Notes: generated by a model from the letters alone, not told the origin. Numbered from the stretch's first letter, positions 47,169 through 56,951 are shown. The stretch: 64,000 nucleotides of DNA from Streptomyces mobaraensis (GCF_020099395.1 NZ_CP083590.1:3162001-3226000); one strand, 5' to 3'. Numbers and translations are program-made.

Positions 47169-47605
47169 TACTCCACCCCCAAGACCACCAGCAAGGCGTC
47201 CACCAACCCCCGGTCCCGGTCGTGCGTCAGACGAGTCCGCGCCTCGTCAGGGGACAACCACGCCAGGCGGTCGACCTCCCGGTTGGGGACGAACGTGCCA
47301 CTGACGGGCCCGGCCGCCCAATAGCGCACCTCTTTGGTGCGGCCGTCGGCCACCGGGTACCGCGAGGTCGGCAGGGGCGGCCCCAGGACGCAGTCCAGAC
47401 CCGTCTCCTCGCGGACCTCGCGGAGCGCCCCGGACCGCGCGTCCTCCCCCCGCTTCAACTTGCCCTTCGGGAACGACCAGTCCAGGTACTTCGGCCGGTG
47501 GACGAGCGCGAGCTCGATCCCCTCCGGGCCGCGCCGCCACAGCACGCACCCCGCCGCGCGGACGACCGCGTTCTCCGCCCCGGCGGGCGGCCGCACGGGC
47601 TTCAC
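47168..47605 (-). CDS. NUDIX hydrolase
   Basis: The protein is 145 residues. The Nudix box is complete: GKLKRGEDARSGALREVREETGLD. Length and the WRRGPEGIELALVHRPKYLDWSFPKG entry suit a diadenosine-polyphosphate or MutT-like enzyme. The start GTG 47605 overlaps the stop of the CHAD gene by four bases. With CHAD and ppk it forms a polyphosphate-linked operon. Confidence 0.9.
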   Translation of the reverse strand: MKPVRPPAGAENAVVRAAGCVLWRRGPEGIELALVHRPKYLDWSFPKGKLKRGEDARSGALREVREETGLDCVLGPPLPTSRYPVADGRTKEVRYWAAGPVSGTFVPNREVDRLAWLSPDEARTRLTHDRDRGLVDALLVVLGVE

Positions 47606-48759
47606 CGGGCGGGCACCCCCATCCGCTGCCAGACCCGGACGAAGGCGAAGCGCGCGGCCTCCACCTCGTAGCGCTGGTCCGCGCGGAGCACGCCCAGGGC
47701 GTACGCGGTGGCCGGGGCGATGCGCGGGGTGCGGGCGGCGGCAGCGGCGTAGGAGGCGGCCTCGGCCGCGTCGCGGTGGCGGTCGAGGGCCTGGCCGGCG
47801 CTCAACAGCCTTATGGTGAGGCCGGGTTCCACCTCCGTCTGGTGCTGTTCGTCGAGCACCTCCTGCGCGTACCGGCGCAGCCGCACCAGCAGGCGTACCT
47901 GGTGCCAGGGGGCGTCCTGCCGGCTCTCGGCCGCGGGGACGCCCGCGTCGGCGAGGGCGTGGGAGAGCGCCTCGGCGTTGTAGGGCAGGCCGGCGGCGGT
48001 CAGCGGCAGGGTGTCGACCTCCTCCAGGAGCAGTCGGTGGCTCTGCTCCGCCAGCAGCGGCAGGGCCTCCTGGGCCCGCAGGTCGTGGGCGGCGGAGTCG
48101 AGCGGCGGGTCGGTCGACAGGACGGCGACGGCGTCGGCGACCGCGTGGAAGCGCGCGGAGCCGAGCGCCTGGAGGGCCGCCGAGTGGGCGCGCGTCCGGG
48201 CCAGTGTGAGCTGGCGTTCCAGCAGCGCGCCGGCGCGCGCGGCGCCCACGGCGGGTGCGGCGGCGCTCCCGGCCTCGGCCGCGCCGGACAGTCGGTGCAA
48301 CGCGCCCCGCAGCCGCGCGAGCCGGGCCGCGCAGGCGTACTCGCGTCCCAACGTCTCGGTCAGCCAGGCGAGTTCGGAACGGAACTGATCGGTCCAGGGC
48401 ACCTCGGTCAGCGGGCGGAAGACCTGGAGCGTCCCCGCGATGCGGCGGGCGGCGGCGCGCAGCAGCCGGACGGCCTCGGCCGCCTCCTCGGCGGCGGTCC
48501 CGGCGCCGTGCCCGCTGTCGCCGTGCAGCCGCAGGCCGCGCAGGAACTCCGTCGCCTGCTGGTGGAGGTAGCGGGCGAGGACGTCGGCGGCGCTGCCGGT
48601 GCCGTGCGCGGGCCTGCCGTCGCCGGGCGCGCGGCGCGCCTGGGGCGGTGGCGCGGCGGCCGTGTCCGTCGTCGTGTCGGTCGTCGTGTCGGTCGTCGTG
48701 TCGGTCCGCCCACCGGCCGCGGTGAGGGCGCCCGAGGCGTCACGGGGTCGCTGTGCCAC
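47602..48759 (-). CDS. CHAD domain-containing protein
   Basis: The protein is 385 residues. A low-complexity N-terminus with repeated Thr-Asp-Thr-Thr units (12-base DNA repeats at about 48661-48707) is followed by the helical CHAD domain (about 60-380) rich in conserved Arg and His ([46 protein letters not shown]). CHAD proteins bind polyphosphate. The start overlaps the end of ppk by 20 bases. Confidence 0.9.
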   Translation of the reverse strand: MAQRPRDASGALTAAGGRTDTTTDTTTDTTTDTAAAPPPQARRAPGDGRPAHGTGSAADVLARYLHQQATEFLRGLRLHGDSGHGAGTAAEEAAEAVRLLRAAARRIAGTLQVFRPLTEVPWTDQFRSELAWLTETLGREYACAARLARLRGALHRLSGAAEAGSAAAPAVGAARAGALLERQLTLARTRAHSAALQALGSARFHAVADAVAVLSTDPPLDSAAHDLRAQEALPLLAEQSHRLLLEEVDTLPLTAAGLPYNAEALSHALADAGVPAAESRQDAPWHQVRLLVRLRRYAQEVLDEQHQTEVEPGLTIRLLSAGQALDRHRDAAEAASYAAAAARTPRIAPATAYALGVLRADQRYEVEAARFAFVRVWQRMGVPAR

Positions 48760-51151
48760 GCCGGCGCCTCCGGGCGTCGATGAGGATTTCCTGGACGTTG
48801 CGCAGCGGCCGGCCGTCGGCGTCGGTCGCGTGCCGGGTCCAGCCGCCGTCCGGGCCGAGGTGCCAGGACGCGGTCCGGTCGGACATGCCGAGTTCCAGCA
48901 GCCGGCTGAGCGAGGCGCGGTGCGCGGGGTCGGTGACCCGGACGAGCGTCTCGATGCGCCGGTCGAGATTGCGGTGCATCATGTCGGCGCTGCCGAGCCA
49001 CACCTCGGGCTCACCTCCGTTCGCGAAGGCGAAGACGCGGGAGTGTTCCAGGAACCGCCCGAGGACGCTGCGCACCCGGATGTTCTCCGACAGCCCGGGC
49101 ACGCCGGGCCGCAGGGCGCAGATGCCGCGCACCCATACGTCCACCGGGACCCCGGCGCGCGAGGCGCGGTAGAGGGCGTCGATCACGGTCTCGTCCACCA
49201 TCGCGTTGACCTTGATCCGGATGGAGGCCGGCCGGCCGTCCCGGCGGTGGGCGACCTCGCGCGTGATGCGGGCGACCAGGCCGTCGCGGAGCGAGCGGGG
49301 GGCGACGAGCAGCCGCCGGTAGGTCTGCCGGCGGGAGTAGCCGGACAGCCGGTTGAAGAGGTCGGACAGGTCGGCGCCCACCTGGGGGTCGGCGGTGAGC
49401 AGTCCCAGGTCCTCGTAGAGCCGGGCGGTCTTCGGGTGGTAGTTGCCCGTTCCCACGTGCGAATAGCGTCGGAGGGTGTCGCCCTCCTGCCGTACCACCA
49501 GCGACAGCTTGCAGTGCGTCTTCAGGCCGACGAGCCCGTAGACGACGTGGCAGCCGGCCTCCTCCAGCTTCCGCGCCCACTTGATGTTCGCCTGCTCGTC
49601 GAAGCGCGCCTTGATCTCGACCAGGACGAGCACCTGCTTCCCGGACTCCGCGGCGTCTATCAGCGCGTCGACGATCGGGGAGTCGCCGGACGTCCGGTAC
49701 AGCGTCTGCTTGATGGCGAGGACGTCCGGATCGGCCGCGGCCTGTTCGAGGAAGGACTGGACGGAGGTGGAGAACGAGTCGTACGGATGGTGGAGCAGCA
49801 CGTCCCGCTCGCGCAGGGCGGCGAACACGTCCGGTGCCGTCGCGGACTCCACCTCGGCCAGATCGCGGTGCGTCCCGGCGACGAACGTGGGGTACTTGAG
49901 CTCCGGCCGGTCCAGGGCGGCGATGTGGAACAGCGCGGTGAGGTCGAGCGGCCCCGGCAGCGGGTAGACCTCCGCGTCGGAGATCTTCAGCTCGCGGACG
50001 AGCAGGTCGAGGACGTACGGGTCGATGGACTCCTCGACCTCCAGCCGCACGGGCGGGCCGAAGCGGCGGCGCATGAGCTCCTTCTCCAGCGCCTGGAGCA
50101 GGTTCTCCGCGTCGTCCTCCTCGACCTCCAGATCCTCGTTGCGCGTCACCCGGAACATGTGGTGCCCCAGCACCTCCATCCCCGGGAACAACTCCTCCAG
50201 GTGCGCCGCGATCACGTCCTCCAGCGGCACGTACCGCTGCGGCGACGCCTCCAGGAACCGCGACAGCAGCGGCGGCACCTTCACACGTGCGAAGTGCTCA
50301 TGCCCGCTGACCGGGTTGCGGACGACCACGGCCAGGTTGAGCGACAGCCCGGAGATGTACGGGAAGGGGTGCGCCGGGTCGACGGCGAGCGGGGTGAGGA
50401 CGGGGAAGATCCGCCGGCGGAAGAGGGTGAAGAGGCGTGCCTGCTCCTTCTCGGTCAGCTCGGCCCAGCGGATCAGGTGGATGCCCCGCTCGGCCAGCTC
50501 GGGGGCGACGTCCTGCTGGTAGCAGGCGGCGTGCCGGGCCATGAGCTCCCGGGAGCGGGTCCAGATCAGCTCCAGCACCTCGCGCGGCTGGAGGCCGGAC
50601 GCGGAGCGGGTGGCGACGCCGGTGGCGATGCGGCGCTTGAGGCCGGCGACGCGGACCATGAAGAACTCGTCGAGGTTGCTCGCGAAGATCGCCAGGAAGT
50701 TGGCGCGTTCGAGGAGCGGTGTCGCCGGGTCCTCGGCCAGCTCCAGCACCCGCTCGTTGAACGCCAGCCAGCTGCGCTCGCGGTCCAGGAAGCGGTTCTC
50801 GGGCAGCGGCTCGCCGTCCCGGGCCGGGTCCTGCTCGCGGTCGTCGTAGCCGTCCGCGTAGTCGATCCCGGCGTCCGCCGCGCGGGCCTCCGCGTAGGGA
50901 GCCGCCGCGTAGGGAGCCGCCGGGTAGGGGGCCACCGGATGGGGGGCGGGCTCGGGCCCGTCGTACGCGTCGTACTCGGCGTAGCCGTCGAGGTCGGCGT
51001 CCAGGTCGGGTTCCGGTTCGGGGACGTCCGGGGCGGCCGGGCCCGCCCGGTGCGCGGCGGCGAGGAAGCCGCCGGGGCGCGGGCCCGCGTACCGGTCGCC
51101 GGAGGGCCCCTCCGCCTCCCGGGGGCGCGAGAACGCCGGAGGATCTGCCAT
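48740..51151 (-). CDS. ppk: Polyphosphate kinase
   Basis: The protein is 803 residues. A disordered acidic N-terminus of about 120 residues with [14 protein letters not shown] repeats precedes the PPK1 core: [39 protein letters not shown], the phosphohistidine in [15 protein letters not shown], and [22 protein letters not shown]. It reversibly makes polyphosphate from ATP, and in streptomycetes it affects antibiotic output under phosphate limitation. ATG 51151 follows GAGGGT; an upstream in-frame start at 51247 is less likely. A PHO-like sequence lies upstream. Confidence 0.94.
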   Translation of the reverse strand: MADPPAFSRPREAEGPSGDRYAGPRPGGFLAAAHRAGPAAPDVPEPEPDLDADLDGYAEYDAYDGPEPAPHPVAPYPAAPYAAAPYAEARAADAGIDYADGYDDREQDPARDGEPLPENRFLDRERSWLAFNERVLELAEDPATPLLERANFLAIFASNLDEFFMVRVAGLKRRIATGVATRSASGLQPREVLELIWTRSRELMARHAACYQQDVAPELAERGIHLIRWAELTEKEQARLFTLFRRRIFPVLTPLAVDPAHPFPYISGLSLNLAVVVRNPVSGHEHFARVKVPPLLSRFLEASPQRYVPLEDVIAAHLEELFPGMEVLGHHMFRVTRNEDLEVEEDDAENLLQALEKELMRRRFGPPVRLEVEESIDPYVLDLLVRELKISDAEVYPLPGPLDLTALFHIAALDRPELKYPTFVAGTHRDLAEVESATAPDVFAALRERDVLLHHPYDSFSTSVQSFLEQAAADPDVLAIKQTLYRTSGDSPIVDALIDAAESGKQVLVLVEIKARFDEQANIKWARKLEEAGCHVVYGLVGLKTHCKLSLVVRQEGDTLRRYSHVGTGNYHPKTARLYEDLGLLTADPQVGADLSDLFNRLSGYSRRQTYRRLLVAPRSLRDGLVARITREVAHRRDGRPASIRIKVNAMVDETVIDALYRASRAGVPVDVWVRGICALRPGVPGLSENIRVRSVLGRFLEHSRVFAFANGGEPEVWLGSADMMHRNLDRRIETLVRVTDPAHRASLSRLLELGMSDRTASWHLGPDGGWTRHATDADGRPLRNVQEILIDARRRRRGTATP

Positions 51152-51254
51152 ACCCTCATTGTTCCGCTCGTCCGGGAGGGCGGGCACGGCGGAGACCGCG
51201 GCGGCGCGTGGCCTGCGTTGTCGTGCGTGGGGGGCGACCGGCTGCATTCCGCAA

Positions 51255-51289
51255 GACTGGCAACCGCGGTTGAATCACGGGTAACGCCC
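51255..51289 (-). promoter_or_regulatory. Possible PHO box upstream of ppk
   Basis: Read toward ppk, GTTACCC, TTCAACC and GTTGCCA occur at about 11-base steps, resembling degenerate PhoP repeat units. No unit matches the GTTCACC core exactly, so this is tentative. Confidence 0.3.
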
Positions 51290-51368
51290 ACATGGCGTGC
51301 GGGGAACCCGGGAGCCTCCCGGGGGTGACCGGAGGATTCCGGTGCCGCGCCGCGGGGCACGGCCGGGC

Positions 51369-52397
51369 CTACGGAACGACGTGCCGTACCCACCGCAGCG
51401 CCGCCCAGGCGGCGAGCGCGGCCAGTGCGACGAGGATGCCCGCCTCCAGCCACGCCAGGGGCCAGTGGTCCCCCGGCGGATGGTGGTCGAGGTACCAGCG
51501 GTCGGCGTTGTGCGTGGTCAGACAGCGCTCCGGGGAGACCCCGACGCCGCAGGCGTCGTCCGGTATACGTTCACCCGAACGAGTGAGCATCCCGCGCCCG
51601 ATGACCCAGGTGCCGTCATTCGGATACCCCGGCATGCGGAGCGAGACCGTCCGGGTGCGGGGCCACAGATGGGGGCGGAGGTAACCCAGCGCGGAGCGCA
51701 CCACCCCGTACCCCAGCAGCGTCACGAACATCGCCGGCACCGTGCGCCGCGTCGCCAGCGCCGCGAGCGCCCCGAACGCGACGCCGCACAGGGCGTTGGC
51801 GACCGGCATCGGGCCGAGCATCCCGAACGAGTCGTACCAGCGCTGGCCGGGCAGCAGTTCGGTGGGGACGGCGGTCCAGCACCAGGTGTAGAGCGCCGAC
51901 ATCAGCGACACCCCGACGAGCACCAGCACCGCGGGCACCGCGAGTTTGGCCGCGAGCCAGCGGGCCGGCGGGAGGGACTGGGTCCACGCCAGCCGCCACG
52001 TACCGCTCTCCAGCTCCCGGGCGACCATCGGGCCGGCCGTGAACAGGCCCGCCAGCAGCGGCACATACTGCACCAGCAGCCCGTTGAAGTGCAGCGCGTC
52101 ACCGTACCCGGCCCGGAAGTCGGCGGCCGGCGACCAGCGTTCGGCGCATTCCCGGTCCCCGCCGGCGCAGAGGTCGGCGAGGGTCCGGATGTCCGCGTCC
52201 TTCCGCAACAGCAGTCCCAGTAGCGCCAGTTGCACCAGCTCGGCGACCAGCAGCAGCGTCAGGACGACCAGGGTCGCCCGGTGCTGGCGCAGGACGAGCC
52301 AGACGAAGCCGCGCGGCCGGAACCGGCTCCGGCCGGACTCCGTTGCCGTGGAGTCGGCGGGGACCGGTGAGGAAGCGGGGGACAGAGTGGCGGTCAC
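51369..52397 (-). CDS. ABC-2 type transporter permease
   Basis: The protein is 342 residues with about six membrane helices (VLTLLLVAELVQLALLGLLL, YVPLLAGLFTAGPMV, AVPAVLVLVGVSLMSALYTW, WLEAGILVALAALAAW) and the ABC-2 GPMVARELESGTWRLAWTQSL segment. A loop with three Cys (LCAGGDREC, DDACGVG) faces outside. The GTG start overlaps the stop of the ATPase gene. It is the membrane partner of the upstream ATPase under the GntR regulator. Confidence 0.85.
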   Translation of the reverse strand: MTATLSPASSPVPADSTATESGRSRFRPRGFVWLVLRQHRATLVVLTLLLVAELVQLALLGLLLRKDADIRTLADLCAGGDRECAERWSPAADFRAGYGDALHFNGLLVQYVPLLAGLFTAGPMVARELESGTWRLAWTQSLPPARWLAAKLAVPAVLVLVGVSLMSALYTWCWTAVPTELLPGQRWYDSFGMLGPMPVANALCGVAFGALAALATRRTVPAMFVTLLGYGVVRSALGYLRPHLWPRTRTVSLRMPGYPNDGTWVIGRGMLTRSGERIPDDACGVGVSPERCLTTHNADRWYLDHHPPGDHWPLAWLEAGILVALAALAAWAALRWVRHVVP

Positions 52398-53329
52398 GCG
52401 GCGGCCCTCCCGGACCGGGGTTCGGCGCTCGGGGTGAGCAGCGGGGGGACGGCGGGGGCGCGAAGGTGGGCGAGGAGCAGGTCCTCCAGGGTGGGCTCCG
52501 ACGTCTCCCACCGGCCCGCGATCGGCCCTTCCGGCCGGAGGACGGCGGTGAGCTGCCGGCCCGTCGTCCGCGCCGAGACGACCGTGTGCGCGTCGAACGC
52601 CTTCGGCAGGCCCGGCCCCTCGTGGCGGCCCACGACGACACGGTGGACGCCGATCAGATCCTCGACCTCGCCCGCCAGCCGGATCCGGCCGCCGCCCAGC
52701 AGCAACAGGTAGTCGCAGACGCCGTCGAGCTCGGAGAGGACGTGCGAGGCCAGCACGATCGTGGTGGCGTGCTCGGCGGCCTCCGTCATCAGGGCCGCCG
52801 TGATCTCGTGCCGCACCAACGGGTCGAGGTCGGCCATCGGCTCGTCCAGCAACAGCAGGTCGGGCCGCTTGCCGAAGGCCAGAGCGAGCGCGACCCGCGT
52901 GCGCTGGCCCGCGGAGAGCGCACCGACACGCGCGTGCGACGGCAGGTTCCCCTCCCGCACCAGGCGTTCCGCCGCCGCCTGGTCCCAGCGGCCCGGGTTG
53001 AGCTCGCGTCCCATGCGCAGCGTGTCGGCGACGGTGAACTGCGGGTACAGCGGCTTGTCCTGTGGCAGGTACGCCACCCGGGGCCGCGTCCCCCGGTGCC
53101 CCACCGGCCCGCCCAGCACCTCCAGCCGCCCCGACTCCGGCCGCCGCAGCCCCGCGACGACGGAGAGCAGGGTCGACTTGCCGGCGCCGTTGGGACCGAC
53201 GAGCGCGCAGACCCGTCCCGTGGGCACCCGGAACGAGCAGTCCCGCAACGCCCAGGAGCGCCGGTGCTTCACGCCCAGCCCGGCCGCCTCGACGGCGGTT
53301 CCGCCGGGGACGTAGGTGAGGTCGGTCAT
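52394..53329 (-). CDS. ABC transporter ATP-binding protein
   Basis: The protein is 311 residues. Walker A GPNGAGKST, signature LSAGQRTRVALAL, Walker B LLLLDEPMADLD and the switch His in VLASHVL are all present. The C-terminal 80 residues (VHRVVVGRHEG...) are typical of exporters of the YtrB/BcrA kind. The start overlaps the end of the GntR gene as ATGA. The set resembles Ytr-type systems that respond to cell-wall antibiotics. Confidence 0.93.
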   Translation of the reverse strand: MTDLTYVPGGTAVEAAGLGVKHRRSWALRDCSFRVPTGRVCALVGPNGAGKSTLLSVVAGLRRPESGRLEVLGGPVGHRGTRPRVAYLPQDKPLYPQFTVADTLRMGRELNPGRWDQAAAERLVREGNLPSHARVGALSAGQRTRVALALAFGKRPDLLLLDEPMADLDPLVRHEITAALMTEAAEHATTIVLASHVLSELDGVCDYLLLLGGGRIRLAGEVEDLIGVHRVVVGRHEGPGLPKAFDAHTVVSARTTGRQLTAVLRPEGPIAGRWETSEPTLEDLLLAHLRAPAVPPLLTPSAEPRSGRAAA

Positions 53330-53781
53330 CCGGTCCTCTCGTCGGCGTGGTCGGTACGGTCGGTGCGGTCGAGGGCGTACGGGCCGCCGCCGGGCGGCGC
53401 GCCGCCGAAGCACTCGTCCAGGACGGACGCCACCAGGGCGGAGACGTCGTCCCGGTCGAGCCCCGCCGCGCGGGCCCGCTCGGCCCAGCCGGCCAGTTCG
53501 GCGCGGAGCGGCGAGTCGGCGGCGGCGCCCGGCCGGGCCAGGGAGCGCCGGACGAACGTCCCGAGCCCGGGGCGCGCCTCGACCAGGCCCGCGCGGTCGA
53601 GTTCGCGGTACGCCTTCAGGACGGTGTTGGGGTTGATGGCGGTGGCCGCCACGACCTCGCGGGCGGTGGGGAGCTGGTCGCCCGGCATCAGCAGGCCCAG
53701 CCGGAGGGCCTGTTCGACCTGCCGGGCGATCTGCACGTAGGGAGCGACGCCGCTGCGGCGGTCGATGCGGAACTCGACCAC
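53326..53781 (-). CDS. YtrA-family GntR transcriptional regulator
   Basis: The protein is 151 residues. The GntR winged helix (about 10-75: GVAPYVQIARQVEQALRLGLL, LPTAREVVAATAINPNTVLKAYRELDRAGLVEARPGLGTFV) is followed by the short dimerisation tail of the YtrA subgroup. It is first in the operon with an ABC exporter and probably represses it through the inverted repeat just upstream. GTG 53781 follows AGGGTGAGGG. Confidence 0.92.
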   Translation of the reverse strand: MVEFRIDRRSGVAPYVQIARQVEQALRLGLLMPGDQLPTAREVVAATAINPNTVLKAYRELDRAGLVEARPGLGTFVRRSLARPGAAADSPLRAELAGWAERARAAGLDRDDVSALVASVLDECFGGAPPGGGPYALDRTDRTDHADERTG

Positions 53782-53807
53782 GCCCTCACCCTGCTTCCAC
53801 TGACCTA

Positions 53808-53829
53808 TTCCACTAAATACCTAGTGAAA
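53808..53829. promoter_or_regulatory. Likely operator of the YtrA-type regulator
   Basis: TTCCACTA-AATACC-TAGTGAAA is an inverted repeat with one mismatch, centred 37 bases upstream of the GntR start. Its AT-richness and position suit autorepression. Confidence 0.6.
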
Positions 53830-53884
53830 GCAGGATGACGTCACTCCGCTTCCTTCGTCAACAGCCGCCCTGTGCGGGGAGGGG

Positions 53885-54817
53885 TCAGGACTCCGTGCGG
53901 TACATCAGATCCGTCTCGTGCACGGTGAAGCCCAGCCGCTCGTACACCGTCACGGCCGGCACGTTGTCCGCGTCCACGTAGAGCATCGCCGTCGGCAGCC
54001 CGGCCGCGGCGAGGTGGCGGAGGCCGATGGTGGTCAGCGCCTTGCCGAGGCCGCCGCCCTGGGCACCGGGCCGGATGCCGACCACGTACACCTCGCCGAG
54101 GCCCTCCTCGGCGTGCACCTTCGTCCAGTGGAAGCCGACGATCGCGCCGTCGCGTTCGGCGAGGAAGAAGCCCTCGGGGTCGAACCAGCCCTCGGCCTTG
54201 CGGTCGTCCAGGTCGCGCTGGGTGAGCGAGCCCTGTTCCGGATGGTGGGCGAACGCCTCGGCGTTGACGGCGAGCCAGGCCGCGTCGTCGTCCCCGGGCC
54301 GGAAGGTCCGGACGGTGACGCCCTCGGGCAGCCGGGGCTCGGGCAGGTCCAGGCCCTCCAGCGGACGCCGCATCTGCCGCAACTCGCGGAACAGGCTCAT
54401 CCCCAGCACCTGCGCGAGGTGGCGGGCGGCCGGGTGGCCGCCATGCGCCCAGACCCGCAGCCGCTTGCCGGACTCCCGCAGCAGCGCGTTGCCCAGCGCC
54501 CGGCCGTGGCCGCGCCCCCGGTACGCCGGGTGCACCACGAGCTCGCCGGCGGGCGCCTCGACGGGATCGGTGTCCTCCAGCTGCGCGTACCCGGCGAGGA
54601 CCTCGGTGCCGTCGGTCACGTCGTGCAGCAGCAGGTGGCGGACGCCCGGCCGGCCGCCCTTCAGCTGAAGCCGGCCCTGCTCGGAGACGGCCTGCCGGCC
54701 GTCGGCCGCGGCGGCCTCCGCGATCAGCCGCAGCACGTCCCGCGCACGCTCGGGCGCCGGCTCGTCCAGCACCTCGATCCGGCGCCGCCCGCTGTCGTCG
54801 TTCCACTCGTCAGTCAT
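53885..54817 (-). CDS. mshD: Mycothiol synthase
   Basis: The protein is 310 residues with two GNAT domains. Acetyl-CoA loops are ELVVHPAYRGRGHGRALGNALL in the first and VVGIRPGAQGGGLGKALTTIGL in the second. The end GFTVHETDLMYRTES is characteristic. MshD acetylates Cys-GlcN-Ins in the last step of mycothiol synthesis; only the C-terminal domain is catalytic in characterised enzymes. ATG 54817. Confidence 0.95.
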   Translation of the reverse strand: MTDEWNDDSGRRRIEVLDEPAPERARDVLRLIAEAAAADGRQAVSEQGRLQLKGGRPGVRHLLLHDVTDGTEVLAGYAQLEDTDPVEAPAGELVVHPAYRGRGHGRALGNALLRESGKRLRVWAHGGHPAARHLAQVLGMSLFRELRQMRRPLEGLDLPEPRLPEGVTVRTFRPGDDDAAWLAVNAEAFAHHPEQGSLTQRDLDDRKAEGWFDPEGFFLAERDGAIVGFHWTKVHAEEGLGEVYVVGIRPGAQGGGLGKALTTIGLRHLAAAGLPTAMLYVDADNVPAVTVYERLGFTVHETDLMYRTES

Positions 54818-55020
54818 GGCACCGAGCCTATGCCGCGGCCGGAGCGGGACAGCGGTGCGGGGCGGGGCCCCCGCGGCGTACGGCACGGGGGGAAACGCCC
54901 GAGCGCTACCGATTCGTCACCTCAAGGCTCCTGCGCACTACGCGCGTTGACCGTAGGCTGCGGCAGACCGCATCACCTGGCACGCGCCAGACCGGCACGA
55001 ACATTCACAAAGGGGAACCC

Positions 55021-56856
55021 ATGCACGCGACGCCGCCACGGAAGCGTCTCGCGAGACGGCTGGCCGCCAGCGCCGCCGCCCTCGCCGCCACCGCCGGTGT
55101 CCTCGCCGCCACGCCCGCAGGGGCGGCGACCTCGCACGGTCACGGCCATGACCACGGGCATGGCCGTGACCACGGCCGGACCGTCGACGTCCAGCTGCTG
55201 TCCTTCAACGACCTGCACGGCAACCTGGAGCCGCCGCAGGGCTCGTCCGGCACCGTCACCGAGGCGCAGAAGGACGGGACGAAGAAGGTCATACCCGCCG
55301 GCGGGATGGAGTACCTGGCCGACGCGCTCCGCACCGCGCGCAAGGGGCACGAGTACTCGATCACCGCCGCGGCCGGCGACATGATCGGCGCCAGCCCGCT
55401 GATGTCCGGCCTCTTCCACGACGAGCCCACCATCGAGGCGCTCAACAAGCTGAAGCTCGACGTCACCTCCGTCGGCAACCACGAGTTCGACGAGGGCCGG
55501 GCCGAGCTGCTGCGGATGCAGCGCGGCGGGTGCCACCCCAAGGACGGCTGCTTCGAGAAGGGCAAGAAGTTCCGGGGCGCGGACTTCCCCTACCTCGCCG
55601 CGAACGTCACCGACGAGAAGACCGGCAAGCCCATCCTCAAGCCGTACACGATCTGGCGGCACAAGGGCGTGAAGATCGGCATCATCGGCCTGACGCTCAA
55701 GGGCACCCCCGACGTCGTCACGGCCGAGGGCGTCAAGGGCCTGAAGTTCGCCGACGAGGTCGCGACCATCGACAAGTACGCCAAGGAGCTCGACCGCCAG
55801 GGCGTCAAGGCGATCGTCACCCTCGTGCACGAGGGCGGCATGCCGGCCTCGGGCGCGTACAACGACGACTGCGACTCGCCGGGCGCCGGCGCCGGCATCT
55901 CCGGCCCGATCGTCGACATCGCCAAGAAGGTCACGCCGAAGGTCGACGCCTTCATCACCGGCCACACGCACCAGGCGTACGCCTGCACCATCCCCGACCC
56001 GGCCGGCAACCCGCGCACGGTGACCTCGGCCGCCTCCTTCGGCCGGCTGTACACGGACACCACGCTGACGTACGACCGCCGCACCCGTGACTTCGTCCGC
56101 ACCCCGGTCGCCCGGCCGCACGCCACCAACCACGTCGTCGACCGCGACCGGCCCAAGGCCGCGGACATGACCTCCCTCATCGCCCGCTGGAACGCGCTCG
56201 CCGCCCCGATCGCCAACCGGCCCGTCGGCTACATCAGCGCCGACATCAACGGCCGCGGCTCCGAGGCGTACGAGAAGCCGCTCGGCGACGTCATCGCCGA
56301 CTCCCAGCTCGAGGCCCTGGCCCCGGCCGACAAGGGCGGCGCCCAGATCGCCTTCATGAACCCCGGCGGCATCCGCTCCGACCTCGCCTACAAGGCCGCG
56401 GGCGGCGAGGGCGACGGCGTCGTCACCTACGGCAAGGCGTTCACCGTCCAGCCGTTCACCAACATGATGCAGACCGCCGACCTCACCGGCGCACAGGTGA
56501 TCTCCGTCCTCCAGCAGCAGGTCAGCGGCGCGGTCAACGGCCCCCAGCCGAAGATCCTGCAGATCAGCAAGGGCCTGACCTACACCCTGGACCTGACGAG
56601 GACCGGCGCCGACCGCGTCGTCGCCTCAACCGTCAAGCTCAACGGCACGGCGATCGACCCGGCGAAGACGTACCGCGTCGCGGCGAACGAGTTCCTGATG
56701 GGCGGCGGCGACGGCTTCGCCACCTTCAAGGAGGCCAAGAACAAGCGCGTCGGCGCGTCGGACCTGGACGTCTTCCTCGCCTACCTGGGCGCGCACTCCA
56801 CCAAGACCAGCCCCCTGTCCCCGCCGAAGGCGGACCGGATCACGGTCGTGAAGTAA
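55021..56856 (+). CDS. Secreted 5'-nucleotidase / metallophosphoesterase
   Basis: The protein is 611 residues. A signal peptide (cleavage near residue 36) is followed by a His/Gly/Asp-rich stretch (37-53), the calcineurin-like domain (Asp64 and His66 in FNDLHGN, Asp120, Asn153-His154 in GNHEFDEGR, GHTHQAYAC) and the C-terminal 5'-nucleotidase domain (FMNPGGIRSDL, VQPFTNMM, NEFLMGGGDGF). It releases phosphate from extracellular nucleotides. No cell-wall anchor is seen. ATG 55021 follows AAGGGGA. Confidence 0.94.
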   Translation: MHATPPRKRLARRLAASAAALAATAGVLAATPAGAATSHGHGHDHGHGRDHGRTVDVQLLSFNDLHGNLEPPQGSSGTVTEAQKDGTKKVIPAGGMEYLADALRTARKGHEYSITAAAGDMIGASPLMSGLFHDEPTIEALNKLKLDVTSVGNHEFDEGRAELLRMQRGGCHPKDGCFEKGKKFRGADFPYLAANVTDEKTGKPILKPYTIWRHKGVKIGIIGLTLKGTPDVVTAEGVKGLKFADEVATIDKYAKELDRQGVKAIVTLVHEGGMPASGAYNDDCDSPGAGAGISGPIVDIAKKVTPKVDAFITGHTHQAYACTIPDPAGNPRTVTSAASFGRLYTDTTLTYDRRTRDFVRTPVARPHATNHVVDRDRPKAADMTSLIARWNALAAPIANRPVGYISADINGRGSEAYEKPLGDVIADSQLEALAPADKGGAQIAFMNPGGIRSDLAYKAAGGEGDGVVTYGKAFTVQPFTNMMQTADLTGAQVISVLQQQVSGAVNGPQPKILQISKGLTYTLDLTRTGADRVVASTVKLNGTAIDPAKTYRVAANEFLMGGGDGFATFKEAKNKRVGASDLDVFLAYLGAHSTKTSPLSPPKADRITVVK

Positions 56857-56880
56857 GCACCGGACGGCGGCACCATCCGT

Positions 56881-56924
56881 GACGTCGCCCCGCGGCGGAA
56901 CCCTCCGCCGCGGGGCGCGACGTC
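56881..56924. terminator. Terminator hairpin after 5'-nucleotidase gene
   Basis: An 18-base stem (GACGTCGCCCCGCGGCGG with its complement carrying a 2-base bulge) and a 6-base loop lie 25 bases after the stop. Confidence 0.8.
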
Positions 56925-56951
56925 CTCACACGGCCGTGATGGTTTCCGACG

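Noticed and set aside
54900..55020. PHO box upstream of the secreted 5'-nucleotidase
   Set aside because: Only single weak units (GTCACCTCAAG, GTTGACC) occur, without 11-base spacing.
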